Shown here piece by piece: positions 20,740-32,868 of a stretch of DNA of 64,000 nt; position 1 is the first letter of the stretch, and each line of letters starts with the position of its first letter. This DNA is from Atriophallophorus winterbourni (taxonomy: Eukaryota > Platyhelminthes > Trematoda > Plagiorchiida > Microphallidae). The notes beneath the pieces are model-generated. The model ran no database searches. It was not told where the DNA came from and saw only the letters and a list, made by a program, of their open reading frames with translations. The translations under genes were made by a program, and so were the position numbers. The stretch spans positions 27,802-91,801 of the forward strand of contig JACCGJ010001313.1 in assembly GCA_013407085.1 (NCBI GenBank), read 5' to 3'.

Positions 20740-22400
20740 TGTCTAAGTCATGAAAGCCAACTACACAAACAAGGATTTAAACGGATCAGGGAGTAACTAA
20801 GCAAGCTATAAAAAATGAATGGTTCTTGTCTCAAACAAGTAGAAGAAAAATCAGACATCATAAGGATTTATGCTTCATGAATCCTCTGCCACTATAGAAT
20901 ATTAACATGTATATATAGATGAGCCTCACGTAATTGAATTTTCACACAGAGATTGCCGAAACGTACACGATGTATCATTATGGCTACAAATTATTCTAAT
21001 TAACCGCTGAGAAAAATGACTAAACAATGTGCACCAAACTAGAACTCGGACAACCTAGTGACGCGCACATCTGACTTAGAAAACTTCTCAAAGCAGAATT
21101 CAACTTTCCACAAAAACCTGAAAGCTCAAATGAACTCAGTAACAGCGCACGATCATGATACGCTTTTTGCGCAGTTATTTACTAGTAGATTGCAAAGCAA
21201 TCACACGTCAAACGATCTACTCTGAATTAGAAGTGAACAAATTTTGCGAAGGAAACACATTGGTAAAACAAGCACTTTTCTTGATAACAAATCACCATTC
21301 ACCTCAATCTTGAACACGTGTGATTTCCAACGATCTTCATGGCGTTAGAAATGATTTGCATTCGGTAACCATTCACTTAATTTAAAATATAAAATTCATT
21401 GCACTCTCGTTCGTAGAAGAAGCACTTCCATCCCGAGCTGCTTGCTGGCAGAAGTAAATATATATTTCCTACTACCAAATGTCAACGGGTATATTTAGTT
21501 GAGCACTGACTACACTAAACGCTTCAAGAAGTACAAATATTCATGTCATTTTCCGATATTCATACAATACGGTAAGCAGTTGGTGGCATACATATCAAAT
21601 ATTCTGCAACATTTTATTTCATACTTGATTTGTACGAGTAGTTTATCATTACATCGACAATTAAATCAATAAATGTTCAACAAATCCTTACTTGTTGATC
21701 GAAACACAATTAGTGTTGCCATCACGAAAGTAATAGCAGAAGTAGACTTTGTTCATGAGACAGTAATTGGGAATCAATTAGTTTATTTTTGTTCAAATGA
21801 TAAACTGTGGGATCCTTGAAGTTGGAGTACACATTTGAAATATTCATGTGCCAATTTATCCTAATCTACAGCTTTATCACATTTTCAGCACGTTAATTGC
21901 AATATGAAAAAAAGAAAAGCTTACACTGCAACAATACTGACCTATCAACATCACAAGGAATGCCACAGTGAGCATAACCAACGAATTGATGAATGAAAAA
22001 TCATTGAATTCTTTTTGTCGCACATCTGGTTAACTTCACACAAGCTCTATCATAATTCGTGTAATACAAATAATAATAGTAAGACCATTATTTTGAGTAC
22101 TCACATCCTCTATAATTACCGAAATATTCCCGTTTCTCTATTTTTACCATCATCAGTTGGGGACAGTAAGATAAGGCCTAGTAAGTATTTAATCAATCTT
22201 TACGTGATAAGCAAAGATATACTTGAATATTACTTTAAATTAAACTGGCAAAGCCAACCTTTGCATTTAGAATACACTCGGTGGATGGAAGCTCAATGTC
22301 AGCAATTAATTTCATTGCGTAATGTGTGTGATGGTTTCTTACTGAAAGTGATCGGGATTTTTAAACATTTTTTTCCGTTCAATAATGGGAACGAATAAAC
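20740..22400. repeat. Duplicon D, copy II, with minus-strand class B hammerhead remnant
   Basis: Same orientation as 41090-42560 and 58430-60010, inverted relative to 16310-17560. Landmarks include CGGATCAGGGAGTAACTAAGCAA (about 20780) against CTGATCAGAGAGTATCTAAGCAA (58463), GAGCTGCTTGCTGGCAGAAGTAAATATATAT (21437) matching copy I inverted, and GTGTAATACAAATAATAATAGTAAGACCA (22059 and 42240). A minus-strand core CTGATGATGGTAAAAATAGAGAAACG lies near 22154-22129. The TATA-like site is degraded here (about 21490). Confidence 0.65.
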
Positions 22401-23640
22401 AGTGAGTAAGAAAATAATCTTAATGTCTAATAACAGTAAGGTTTTATTTAAATTTTGTAAGGTTTTACGAATGGCAAGAATGCGAAAAAACGGAGAACAG
22501 AAATGGAAGGTAATTATGGAAAAAGTGGAGTGAATTGTAATGAAGTTGTCATAAAAATTGATAAATAAATTATATATGCATCAATTCACGTTTTTTTTAG
22601 AAAGATTGGTTGAAAAGATTGAGAAGGGAACATAAATCCGTCAGGATAAGAAAATCTAAGAAATTGTGAGGGATGAGATAGAGCGTGGTTAATAGCATGG
22701 GAGTAGGGTACGCTGTGTGCTCCAATAATATTGAAGAATTGTCGACGAATCGAACCAAATTTTGTTCACCAGCCGGGTTTTCGTTATCTGCAGGAGAGTG
22801 AACCGCATACAGAACAAATCTCGGGCGGATAGATTTCGAGCCAGTTTCAGTTATGGTTCGGTATTCGGAGACACTGGAATATAATGAAAGATATTCTTTT
22901 CACCAGCATGGTTAGAGGTCATCAAAGTAAAATAGATTATCATTTTAAAAAATAAGAATGTACATTAAAAACATAATGATTTTCAGGTTTTTTTACTTTT
23001 TCATTTTTTTGGTAGATATTATTGTTTTCCAAGTTTAGATGAAAATGTGACATTTATAAGCCTCATATGAAATAAAAGAGAGATATATACATAACGGTGT
23101 ATAGAAAATGTCATGGAAGGCAATGTGACAAATAGACAAATGTGATGCAAGTCCCAAACTATGACGAGACATCCTTAGACCCTATGTAACCTGACACTAC
23201 AGCACCGTTATAAATAGATAATCTGAAAAATAATAATAATAATAAATAATAATTTTAGATGTTTCGAAAATATTTTGGAGAGACATTTGTTTACGATAGA
23301 AACCTGATTTGAAACAATGAGTATAACTATGTTTAAAAAAGGTGGTAAGATTAGACTAAAGAGATACAATAATTAAAGGTACATCAAATACTAGTCCCAG
23401 GTTTTGATGTATGTATGATGTATGTATGAAAGCACAAGCCTAATCCAGGCAAAGTGCCGAACAGTCAGACACTGCACGTGGGCTAAGATACTGTCAGGTT
23501 ACCCAGGCTTAGACAGATATGAGGGGGGGATAGAAATAGATGTAACATACATAGACCCTGAGTAACCTGACACTAAATAATACCATGTAATTCGGACATT
23601 GTGAACAGTTCTATACGTGTGCTAATGTACAAAATACTTA
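22400..23640. other. No gene recognised; LINE 3' region and (AAT)n
   Basis: A (AAT)n run at about 23228-23256 and tandem TGATGTATGTA (about 23406-23428) lie here. TAACCTGACAC occurs twice (about 23188 and 23567). The 23560-23640 part probably belongs to the 3' untranslated end of the LINE that follows on the minus strand. The 22600-22920 stretch is less AT-rich, but I cannot assign it. Confidence 0.4.
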
Positions 23641-25495
23641 CAATTGGTTCAATAACCAGGAATAACGTGACAAAATATGTTGTCTATAGAAGTGTTTATT
23701 ATGAGAATTTCGCATAGCGATGGAGCAGTAAGAGAATCTACGAGTGTTTTAAATTTACCTGTAGATGTGCACATGCGAAAATGGAGTGGAAGAGAATTCC
23801 AAAGATGCGCATACCTAATTAAAAAGAAGTTTTGTCGAACTTTAGTGCGAGTAAGGGGAATATGTTATAGCCTCATTCGGTTACGTCGTACAAAACGATT
23901 GCAATCTTGAAAGCGCATAGTAGATCTAAGCTTAACTTGGTGCTCTGTGATGATTCGGAAGAAAAGAAAGAAGATTAAGGCGAATTCTGCGTAACTGTAG
24001 CGGGTCAATATCTAGTAGATTGTATCTTACTTTTTAAGATGAAGGATTAGAGTAGCCTTACATGATTTTGCTAAATCAAATTTGAAGGCTTTCTAAGAGA
24101 ACACAGTCATGCCTAGCGATGTGAGAGTAGGCTTTATTACAGTAGTCAAGAAACGGTAATACTTTCATTTTATATAGACTTAGTCTACTTTCACAAAGGA
24201 GGAATTTTTGATTTATCAAACAAAAATTCTGTCTAGCTCTTGCTATGAGAAATCTTACTTGTTCGTTGAAATTGAGAGATGGAGAATATCTAAATCCCAA
24301 GTCTTTGATTTAGTTAGATGGTGCGATTGGTGTATTGTTAAGAATAATACTACCGGGTGGGGCTATTGAGCAGCGTATAGCCATGAATTGCGTCTTCAGA
24401 GCTGAGAATTCTAAACCCCATTGTGAGCCCCAACATGAAAGGGTTGAAAGATCGTCGTTTAGAGAGTCTATAGCCTGTGATATCTCTATGGCTGGAAAAG
24501 CTAAAACAACTTCAATATCATCCGCAAATTTAAAAAGCTTTGAGTTTTTTTTTACGAAATCTTGACCATCATCAATATATATAAGAAAAAGGAGGGGACC
24601 TAGTACGCTACCCTGATTGACTCTACTCGGTATAGGTTGTATTTCAGAGGATATGCCATTAACGGAAACGGAGAAGGTGCGATCAGACATATATGAACAG
24701 AAACAATTAAAAAGGGATCCGGAAATACCAAGTGATGATAATTTTCGAAGAAGAATATAATGAGGAACCTTATCAAATGCTTTGGTGATTTCTAAAAAAC
24801 TGTCAGTAGATCTATTCCATGATCTATGGAGGCCGTTATATGGTAGAAATATTAATACTGACAGGTAATGCAGGAATTCTGATTTACAAAACCATGTTGG
24901 AATGGGGAGAAATCGTTTGGGCCCAAGTAAGCTATTAATGCGTTCTTGATCAACTTTTCGAATAGTCTAGAGAGAAAGGATGTGTGATTAATTGGGCGAT
25001 AATTAGTGACGATGTGCAAATTCCCTGTTTTACACCGAGGTATAATGACAGAATGTTTTCATTCAAGGGGGGAAATACCAGATTTGATAGAAAGATTAAA
25101 CAGGTTTAATAAAATTAAAGGTAAATCATACGTATTTAGTTGCAAGATTGCTGTAACAAAGCTACAATATCAAGCGTCACATTGCGCTAACTTCTTGTAG
25201 ACTAAAGTAGAGGGAATCCATACACATTGAATTAATATTTTAATTTGGGAGTACAAGTTATACGCTGGTATTGAATGACTTAATTAAATAGTTCAGAAAA
25301 AGCTTACTTATTGCTGAAGAGTCTGATGTTGATGATACCCTGCCATCATCGTTGAACACAAGTGTAGAAATTTTATGTTTACTTAGATTATATTGAGATC
25401 TCGTTAGACTGTTCAAAGACTTGGTCTTCGAAGCATTGTTCGGGGCCATTCTTTCTTGATTCTCGATGAATTGTAATTTGATTGTTGTAAAAGAG
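23640..25495 (-). pseudogene. LINE B: RT and C-terminal part (outer element of a nest)
   Basis: Minus-strand frames give SLNSLTRSQYNLSKHKISTLVFNDDGRV (25449-25258), then FLEITKAFDKVPHYILLRKLSSLGISG (about 24790), MSDRTFSVSVNGISSE...VNQGSVLGPLLFLIYIDDG, LFKFADDIEVVLAF with an intact FADD box (24690-24310), then LCESRLSLYKMKVLPFLDYCNKAYSHI. The C-terminal part reads TEHQVKLRSTMRFQDCNRFVRRNRMRL and TKVRQNFFLIRYAHLWNSLPLHFR near 23950-23750. It is a Jockey/CR1-like LINE distinct from copy 1. The matching upstream endonuclease part is at 27876-28180, beyond LINE A. Confidence 0.8.
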
Positions 25496-27870
25496 CTAAG
25501 AAAATCCTTCTTCTTCTTCTTGATAGACGACAGGCAGTCAAGCCATTGTAAGACGCATCACTTCATATCAGCAACATAGACCACAGAACCTCAGTTGAAG
25601 TAATCCTGTCCAGTGTTGTTCAGCTTCGCCGTGATTACAGGCAATACCTTATCCAAAAGTTGCTTGGATTAATTTTCAGAGCTTGCTGAGATAACCTCTT
25701 CCGGAAGCGCATTCCACAAGTTAACAATTCTTGTTAAGAGCGTAAATCCCTGTAGTAGGCGTAGTGTGCTTCGCTTTTGAAGCTTTAGAGCATGGCCACG
25801 GGTTCTTGAATCAGTCACGAGAGGGAAAATACTCGCGCAGGTCGTCACCATAAGATCCCAGTAATATGCTCGAGTTAGCAGCAGGTCGTAGCGCACACGC
25901 CGAATACTAAGCGACATGAGGTTGAGGCGTTGAACTCTCTCCACATAAGGAATTGATTTCAATCCTTGTACTCGTTTCGTCGCCCGCCTTTGCAATTTTT
26001 CCAACTGGTCACGTTCTACCTTAGTTTGAGGATAGGTGGCTGGCAAACCATATTCCAAAACTGGTCTCACGTATGTGGAATAAAGAATGCGAAATATTTC
26101 TGGAGTAATCGCCGAAAACTACCGACTAATAGCCCACCATGCGCGGTTTGCACCAGCAGCTTTTCTGTTCGTATCCTCCTTGGATTTAAGCGTCCGAGTC
26201 ACAATTGTACTCAGGACACGTTCAGTATCAACCCACTTCAGTTGATGCTCCCCAAGGAAGTACGCACCTTCAGGCGTGCTTGGCACCAAAAGCATTACAG
26301 CGCATTTCTGTCGGTTTACAGGAAGCTGCCATTTTACCGTCCAATCAAGCAATTTGTTCAATTCGTTCTGGAAAATGGTATTATCAGCAGAAGAGCATAC
26401 TGTACCCCAAACTTTCAGATCATCCGCGAAAAGTAGACAATTCATATTTAATGAGTCGGGGAGGTCATTAACATATACTTTAAAAAGTAACGGGGCGAGA
26501 ACAGATCCTTGCGGTACACCGGAAGTTGGACGTGCAACCTGCAATTTGACTCCGTTAACTTCGACCTGTGTATAACGGTCAACAAGGGAATCTTCAATCC
26601 AAGTTAGAACAGGTCCCTTTACACCACGAGCACGGAGCTTGAGCAATAGACGCTGAAATGGAATACGGTCAAAAGCCTTACTGAAGTCAATAAAGGCAGT
26701 GACTACCGGGAGACCCAGATCAAGTTCACCACACCAGTGCTCGCGAGCAGTGATGAGATTGTATGCGCATGATCGTCTTGGCGTAAAACCATGTTGAGCA
26801 GATGTTAGCTGACTAGGTTTAAGGAGAAAATCTTCCATCTGTTTTTTCAGCAGTCATTCCAGAGTCTTCTCAAGGACCGAAGTGAGGGTAACCGGTTGGT
26901 AGTTAGCCGGATCACTGTTTTCACTGACCTTATACATTGCTTTGACAATGCCGTACTTCCAATCGTTAGGTAACCTACCATACCTCAGGGATAAATTGAA
27001 GAATAGCGCTAGTGGTTTATGTATGATACTCGACAATACCTTTAAAAGCATTAAGTGTATATCGTCCGGGCTAGATGCTGAGTGAACATCGAGTTGTTCT
27101 AGTAAATACTACACCATCTCTGGGGAGATCGAGATATGCGGCATTTCGGCGTTGCTCTCATGAAGCAGAGGAATGGGAAACGTCTCCTCTGTGTGAACCG
27201 AATTGTACTGAGCGGCGATAACTGCTTTACGTTCATCTCCATGTTAAGTCGAACCTCCCATAGATCTCAAGCAAGGTAATCATTGAGAAGATTCGGTATA
27301 CGTCTTATGTACGCAAACAAGCGTTTCGGCATCGAGTTGGCTTTGTCCACCAAGCGAGTTTCATAATTCTGCCTTTTTTCTCTTTTGAGATAGGTGCACT
27401 CATTGTAGGTTACATAGTCATCGGTGCATCCACTGGAACAAACTTCCGACATAACCGCTTTCTTACCTTCATGTATTTACGAATAAATTTATCAAACCAC
27501 GGCGGTCCCTTAGCGGATGATCTTCCATTCATCCATGGAGCATGATTTTCAAGCGATCCTATTTTACCTAAAAGGTCCAAACAACAAGTATCGACATTCG
27601 TTGATAGAGGGAGTGACCAGTCCACCGAGTTTGCAGACGTGATTAGAATCTTTGTGTCTAATTTCCAGTAGTTTCTCCGGGCATCCGTACGTATTCTCGG
27701 TTGAAGACCCCGATTCAAAACGAACCATAAAGAACAGTGATAGCTGCAACCAATGGGGTCTCACTAGACAGATAAGTAACATCAGAGAATCTAGGTGTGA
27801 CCACCAAATGCAATATCGAAATTCGTAAAAATGAATAAAAGTCTGGTGTGTGGTTTGCAAAAGCAGAATG
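25495..27870 (-). mobile_element. LINE A: 5'-truncated CR1/Jockey-like LINE inserted in LINE B
   Basis: It runs from an endonuclease C-terminal remnant (about 27860-27720) through RT to a tail that reads AAGAAGAAGAAGAAGGA on the minus strand at about 25500-25516. The insertion separates two halves of LINE B. It is the best-preserved LINE in the window, with only a few stops in the RT region. Target-site duplications could not be settled by eye. Confidence 0.75.
25669..27051 (-). pseudogene. LINE A reverse transcriptase region, two premature stops
   Basis: One frame spans 27051-25669 apart from a stop near 26855 (LEKTLE*LLKKQMEDF) and a TAG near 26119 (AISR*FSAITPEIF). It contains NDWKYGIVKAMYK, NYQPVTLTSVLEK, LTSAQHGFTPRRSC, TAFIDFSKAFDRIPF, TSGVPQGSVLAPLLFKVYVNDL, NCLLFADDLKVW with intact catalytic FADD, LPVNRQKCAVM, then YVRPVLEYGLPATYPQ and ATKRVQGLKSIPYVERVQRL. 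All RT blocks of the CR1/Jockey type are present in order. Further upstream, 27452-27267 and 27718-27410 overlap in different frames, so a frameshift lies near 27420. Relatively recent insertion is inferred from the low number of lesions. Confidence 0.85.
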
Positions 27871-27875
27871 ACGGG

Positions 27876-28180
27876 CTATCTTTTATTCAAGAAGTTTTAT
27901 TTTACCAAGTTTAATAGGATTAGTCTTTCGATGAGTTGATGCAGTTACAAGACATCTAGAGAAATTTTTATGAAATATGGAAGAGATAAGATTAAAATCT
28001 GGAGATACAAAAAAGTCAGTCCAATTAGAGTTTCTGATTAGAGTCGAAAACTTTATCCGGTCAATATAAAGACAATCATTATCTGTGCTGTTGGATGTCC
28101 GAGTTTCATAAAGATGAAGTTGGCACATAACCATTTTATGATCACAACCAAGAAGGGGAGTTATGACTTGCACATTATGA
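27876..28180 (-). pseudogene. LINE B: endonuclease C-terminal part, separated by LINE A
   Basis: The minus-strand frame 28173-27883 contains VITPLLGCDHKMVMCQL, the 'DH' end of a LINE endonuclease, followed by the linker YIDRIKFSTLIRNSNWTDFF. It continues logically into LINE B at 25495 leftward. Nothing further 5' is recognisable beyond about 28200. Confidence 0.65.
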
Positions 28181-28289
28181 ATTCACTGGCTGCTATATTT
28201 AGAAATCGAAATCCGACTATCTGGCATGAACAAGCACCTGTTCATGTCATGATATTGAAAACCCGCATTCCAGAATTCTGAGGCGCAAT

Positions 28290-28425
28290 AAGCGGAAATT
28301 CGAATATACGTTCGTTTGCTCCTTTGAGTGCATTTAGTCTATCAAAAGATTCTTTAGGTAGATGGAATTTCTGCCGTTACAGTATGTTTGTTATTCAAAT
28401 ATCACTGCCACGCAGGTGTCACGCG
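28290..28425. repeat. Dispersed repeat shared with 60150-60250
   Basis: AGGCGCAATAAGCGGAAATTC (28282) matches GGGCGCAATAAATGGAAATTC (60157), and TTTAGGTAGATGGAATTTCTGCCGTTAC (28349) matches TGTAGGTAGATGGTGGAACTGCCGTTAG (60226). In the 60-kb copy this runs into the RTE tail, so it may be part of that LINE. Confidence 0.55.
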
Positions 28426-28429
28426 TTGA

Positions 28430-28640
28430 GTTAAGCTGTGCAGAATTCATTGCTAAACGCATTTTATCTACAGCTTCGCAGGATTTATGTATTTGATATC
28501 CGACGCGCTCTGTACGAGATCTACATGGAGTTTGATTGCAGTTCTATAGACATGCTCTGCAGAAAAGCAACCTCAGTCCACCTTGAAGGAAGTACGCAAC
28601 GCGACCAACGTTTAGCGGTTGTTTTTGTCCAAAATGTTGA
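28430..28640 (-). pseudogene. Ty3/gypsy integrase C-terminal fragment
   Basis: The minus strand translates as TLVALRTSFKVD*GCFSAEHVYRTAIKLHVDLVQSAS. It matches the flatworm gypsy pattern 'LVLLGIRTSVKEDLGCTAAELVYGTTLRLPGEF'. It corresponds to 3905-4000, which has EHVYGTTFEIHVDL. Only this small piece is present. Confidence 0.65.
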
Positions 28641-28699
28641 AACAAATATGCTACTCATTGTCTACTTGAGTAGTTCAACTAAAATAAATATAAACGTTA

Positions 28700-29010
28700 T
28701 AGTTACCTGCCACTGAAGCGTACTGTTCGTACAACGAATGACGATGTTTTAACACAGAATCACATGGTCAAGCAATCTAGGCGCTTATGCATGACCAAGT
28801 TGATGTGTTGCTCAAATCTCTTAAATGCTTCACCACGAATAACAATGTGGTTCTTTGTACGAACCCTATGCAACACGGCCATGCAAGTATAACCTTGTTT
28901 ACCTTCAATCAACTGTTTCAAGTCTCACGAAACCCATACTACCTGTCTCCAGCGGATGACGGCAACCAGACAAAAACCGGTAGTGCAGTGTAATTTCGTG
29001 AGATGTGAGC
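28700..29010 (+). repeat. Class B hammerhead-like repeat, with an inverted partial unit
   Basis: The body GTTCTTTGTACGAACCCTATGCAAC (28849) is followed by a core CGGATGACGGCAACCAGACAAAAACCGGTAGTGCAGTG (about 28955-28992), with CTGATGA and GAAA both altered. At 28715-28800 the complementary orientation of the same body (GTTCGTACAACGAATGACGATG) is present, so two units lie head to head. Confidence 0.5.
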
Positions 29011-30690
29011 AACACATAACCTTAAAATAAATATTATTTCATCGATTTGATTCGAAAGGGAAATAAAAGTTGAAACCTGCGATATATTGAACCTAATGAC
29101 TTAAGTGTGCCGGAAGTGGTCGGAAGTGCGTGCACGAGGAAAAGGTTGACAATGTCGTTAGAAAAGTGTTGTTAATCACGTAACCCCCTCTAGGCGGCAA
29201 CTAGAGCAAATGTTTGTATTTAAAAATCATTCGCAAACTTGCTTACGGTATCCTGGTCAGAGTGCGACGATATTCGAAACCTTTACGTAGTGCACGCTGT
29301 TCATGTTCATCAAAATAATGTCTAAATGAACATGTAACATGTATCGCAAAGTAGGATTTGCTCTATCAATAAACACATTTTTCCAATGTTTGATATAATT
29401 TTACATCGTGGAACCAACCTCGTTATTGATATCTAGAATGTCACATAGAGCTCAATTGAGCACATACATCAAGTTTTTGCAGTATGTTAAATGAGGTCAT
29501 TTTTATACACACATTATTACGTTCATCAATCAAAAGCTTACTCATTTATTCATTTATAGTGACGATATACACAGCTAATCACCTATAACACAAACTACAC
29601 TTTCACTTTGATTTTAACCGATACCTGGAATATATATGGTTAGATTTGACTGGAATATGCACAATGTGTTCATATTAATTGATTCTCATTATAAAGATAT
29701 TTTTCGAAAATTAGATGCATATTCTTTCGAAATCGATCTCCCTACATCTTCGCATTCATTGACGGTGTTATACTCGTACTAAACTTGCGATTACATTAAA
29801 TTGTTGATCTTAATTATAAATCATTTCTAGTTCAAGTACGATTAATCAATGAATCAAGGTAATGCTGATGTGAAAAACATGAATTACTGTACTTTAGTAA
29901 GAGCGTGTTTTCGTAGCGCCCTGTCTTGAAAATTATTTGATCTGTAAATAGAACCTTGCATTTTACATGCAAACCAGAAGAAATTTCAAAAAGGTATTGA
30001 ATTACATTTCTCGTCAGATTAATGTAGTGTTAATTCACACTGTGTCTGTTCGCGTGCGCTGATCAGATCGGTAGTGTAATCACGAAAAGGTGCTGGTTCA
30101 TTTACGACTGATCGGACATAGAACAATACACAAATGTGCCTGCCTTGAAAGATTCTTCAATACAAAATCTTAGATTCAATAAAAATTATTTATGTATTAT
30201 TAAGTGTAGTCTCGTGAATACCTATAATCAGCCAATACGCAGGTGTCGTTAAATGGTTTCTCATTCTTATTCTCTATAAATGAAGGATACAGCATGTGTA
30301 ACGCTCATTTTTTAGATTGAGAAAAATCCATATATCGGTTTCGAATTTATTTATCTGTGTGATACAACTAAGGATTAGTGGAATGATCTCCAAATCTGAA
30401 GCATCCCGCTCCAGTTTAAGCATTTAATCCTCCTCGCGGGGCCTTCAAATCGGCCATGCATACAATTAATTTCGAAATGCATCGAATATTTTCGGATTAA
30501 CTGTGGTCAAATTTAACGTGCACTTTAGAACGAAGTACGAGATACCGGGACTTTTGCTAGTAAACTGGATCGTATGTCAATCAATTAATACGGACAAAAA
30601 ATCGTTCAGTCGACAAATTGTAGCTCGATGTCGGGACGTGTTTATAATTTTTTCAAATTTGTGGTGAAATTATTGTAACAGCTGGAAATT
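29010..30690. other. No gene recognised
   Basis: About 1.7 kb of AT-rich sequence. The 30270-30430 part resembles 51480-51640 (GGATTAGTGGAATGATCTCCAAATCTGAAGC against GGATTAGTAGGATGATGTCTAGATGTGAAGC). Nothing else can be assigned. Confidence 0.45.
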
Positions 30691-30959
30691 CGTGTGTAAG
30701 AATAAAATCAATTTCTTCTTCTTCTTCCAGTTAATCTCTTGCATAGATTGCCTACGTTGCCGTGATTTAGAGCTTGGCTTTTGCTACACAAAACACAGCC
30801 ACACACTTCAAATAACATTTATGTCTTCAGAATACAATCCCTTTTTCAGGTTCATAAAAGTCTTCAATAATTCTCGGATAACCTTTTCTACCACGATTTA
30901 TAAATTAATGTTTCTCACACGCTTCCAAAGGACGTGCACATCAATAATGATTTTTTTGG

Positions 30960-31009
30960 TGGAAGTTCTTAATAATGATAATATTAATAATAGAAATAAT
31001 AATAATGAT

Positions 31010-31044
<35 letters not shown>

Positions 31045-31045
31045 A
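30960..31045. repeat. (AAT)n-type microsatellite
   Basis: An interrupted run of AAT/ATA triplets. It gives artefactual Asn-rich and Ile-rich frames on the two strands. Confidence 0.9.
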
Positions 31046-31109
31046 TATTCTTGGATACACCAAGTCATGCCATACATGATCATTTGTTTTCATGATTAAG
31101 TACATAGGC

Positions 31110-31955
31110 ATGAATAAGTCCATAGACAACGAAATGCCCCTGAATGCTTCGAAATGCAGCCTATTGTATCTCAACAGCAAGTTGAGCAAAGAATGTTATC
31201 TTGGTCGCACTGTTATTAAAACCTCTCCCACTGGAAAGGATTTATGTGTGATTATCCAATCGAACTAGGGAAACTCAATGCAATGTCGACTGGCTGCCTG
31301 CAAAGCTAAAACAACTTAGGCCTCCTTAGAAGACTCCTAGGATAGTTTGACCCAAATATTGCCTGCAAATTAATTTCAACGTACATCCGTCCTCATGTTA
31401 AATGTGCTATACCGGCATGGGATCCTTGGTTGAAAAAAGATATTCTGCTATTAGAAACTCCACAGCGCTGAACGGCAAAACTCGTCATGGGACTATCAAA
31501 TTATCTATACGAAACGCGACTAAAATGATTGAATTTGCATTCGGCTGAATACTGACGGAAACGAGGAGCACTAATAATCATTTGGACAGTGCCTAATCAA
31601 ACAAATCATCCTTGCGGTCATTTGTTTCATCTTTTCCATAACACACATCTGCGAGGACACCAATCAAAACCAACAGCATAGCAGGTTGAACTGCAGCAAA
31701 TATGCATTTTCCGTTCGCAACGTGCAACTGCGGAACAGTTTACCTACCCGTGTGGTACAATATGGAAATGTTGAAGTTTTCAAGAAATCACTAGATATCG
31801 ACATAGAAAAGTATGTTTTTTTATGTTTGGCAATAACCTAACAATATTTTGATATTTTTTAGCCATCCGACCCGATGTACATTTTTGTGGGACTTGTGAA
31901 ACATAGCTTTTTACCTGTATATAATCTATGAACAAATCTATGAATAAATAAAACA
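31110..31955 (+). pseudogene. CR1-like LINE C-terminal region and 3' end
   Basis: Plus-strand frames read MPLNASKCSLLYLNSK, RLLGRF-like LRRLLG, TYIRPHVKCAIPAWDPWLKKD, TAKLVMGLSNYLYETRLK, LFHNTHLRGHQ, NCSKYAFSVRNVQLRNSLP and VVQYGNVEVFKKSLD, the standard order of CR1-like C-termini after RT. An AATAAA signal near 31945 marks the 3' end. Several stops and frame shifts are present. It is related to the gap-interrupted LINE at 43.5-46.6 kb and to copy 1 (ATKLVMGLRNVPY). Confidence 0.75.
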
Positions 31956-32389
31956 GTAATTATACAAATGTTAAGGGCGAACATAAATACATTTTTGTTG
32001 TTGTTAACAACCATAAAAATATTTGGATAACATTTGTAAAAATGGTAGCGTCTTTAAAACATAAAGTTCATGGAATATTGGAAAAAGAATGTTTTTAACG
32101 AATACAACAGTAATTGTTTGAAATGGGTTAATTGCAGTTTGGGTGGATCAGAATCGCAATGTTTATTCATGTGTGATGTTCCAAATGCAACTTCAAACGT
32201 AGATAAGCGTATAAGGAGCTTACTTCATCGGGTCACGGAGACATGAGTGGTATCTCCATTTTAACAATTGTGAGAGTAGAGTTTGTTGAATTTCAACAAT
32301 TCTGAAAAGTAAATTCTCAAGAAAAGAGGTTAAATGTCACTATAAAAAAATTATATAGCTAAAAATATTAAAAGCCTTTTAATCCGTAT

Positions 32390-32690
32390 AAGTATAACTT
32401 ATCTATAGTTGTAATTATAATAAAAAGCTTAACTAATGATTCCGGAGATAAAAAGGAGTTGAGTTGCATTATGAATTCAGTTTGTGAAGTGCTCAATCTT
32501 ATATTATTGGGAAGTAAATTCCATAAACGAGAATATTTATAAATGAAGAAATCTTTTCGTACACGATTGTGGACTTTCGGTGTCGAAGATTATATACTTC
32601 AGAGTTCTTGAAATCTAATTGTAAATCAATGTCGATCATATCGTTTTTCCAAAGTATAAGATTTTAAACAAGGAGCGCTTATATGCTACT
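32390..32690 (-). pseudogene. LINE C-terminal fragment (LINE B-like)
   Basis: The minus strand reads LDFKNSEVYNLRHRKSTIVYEK, then INILVYGIYFP, resembling the LINE B C-terminus (NRFVRRNRMRL, TKVRQNFFLI, LWNSLP). It continues as RT sequence at 33440-33680, with the hammerhead repeats lying between, which suggests that those repeats inserted into a LINE. Confidence 0.5.
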
Positions 32691-32820
32691 GTTAGATAAG
32701 TTTGGTACGACCAACTTGTTCAAAGCATGTGTCCAAACACATGTTTGATGGGGTTAAACCCATAACCATGAAACAAAATATGCATTTGCATGCTTTTCCG
32801 TCATGCATGCATGCTTTTCT

Positions 32821-32868
32821 GTCTCTACCTGATGAGTGCTAACAGCACGAAACCGGTCGTGGGGTGTT
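32821..32868 (+). ncRNA. Type I hammerhead ribozyme, intact core (copy 1)
   Basis: The stem I 5' strand CTCTAC (32823-32828) is followed by CTGATGA (32829-32835), stem II GTGC/GCAC with loop TAACA (32836-32848), GAA, and a minimal stem III ACC/GGT (32852-32857). Cleavage would follow C32858 (GTC). The stem I 3' strand GTGGGG (32859-32864) pairs with CTCTAC over 6 bp with G-U pairs. Every universally conserved hammerhead base is present. The very short stem III without a real loop is typical of Sm-alpha and retrozyme hammerheads, which often work as dimers. Confidence 0.85.

Noticed and set aside
21240..21470. Possible Kunitz core (FFYERECNEF) on the minus strand in duplicon D
   Set aside because: Only one cysteine lines up, and copies III and IV do not preserve the pattern.
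22015..22398. 127-codon plus-strand ORF
   Set aside because: It lies in duplicon D over a decayed class B hammerhead; the other three copies do not keep the frame.
22600..22920. Possible LINE endonuclease (RPRFVLYAVHSPADNENPAGEQ on the minus strand)
   Set aside because: No second motif of the domain could be found nearby.
30692..31099. 135-codon plus-strand ORF with Asn run
   Set aside because: The length comes from the (AAT)n microsatellite; no domain, no conservation seen.
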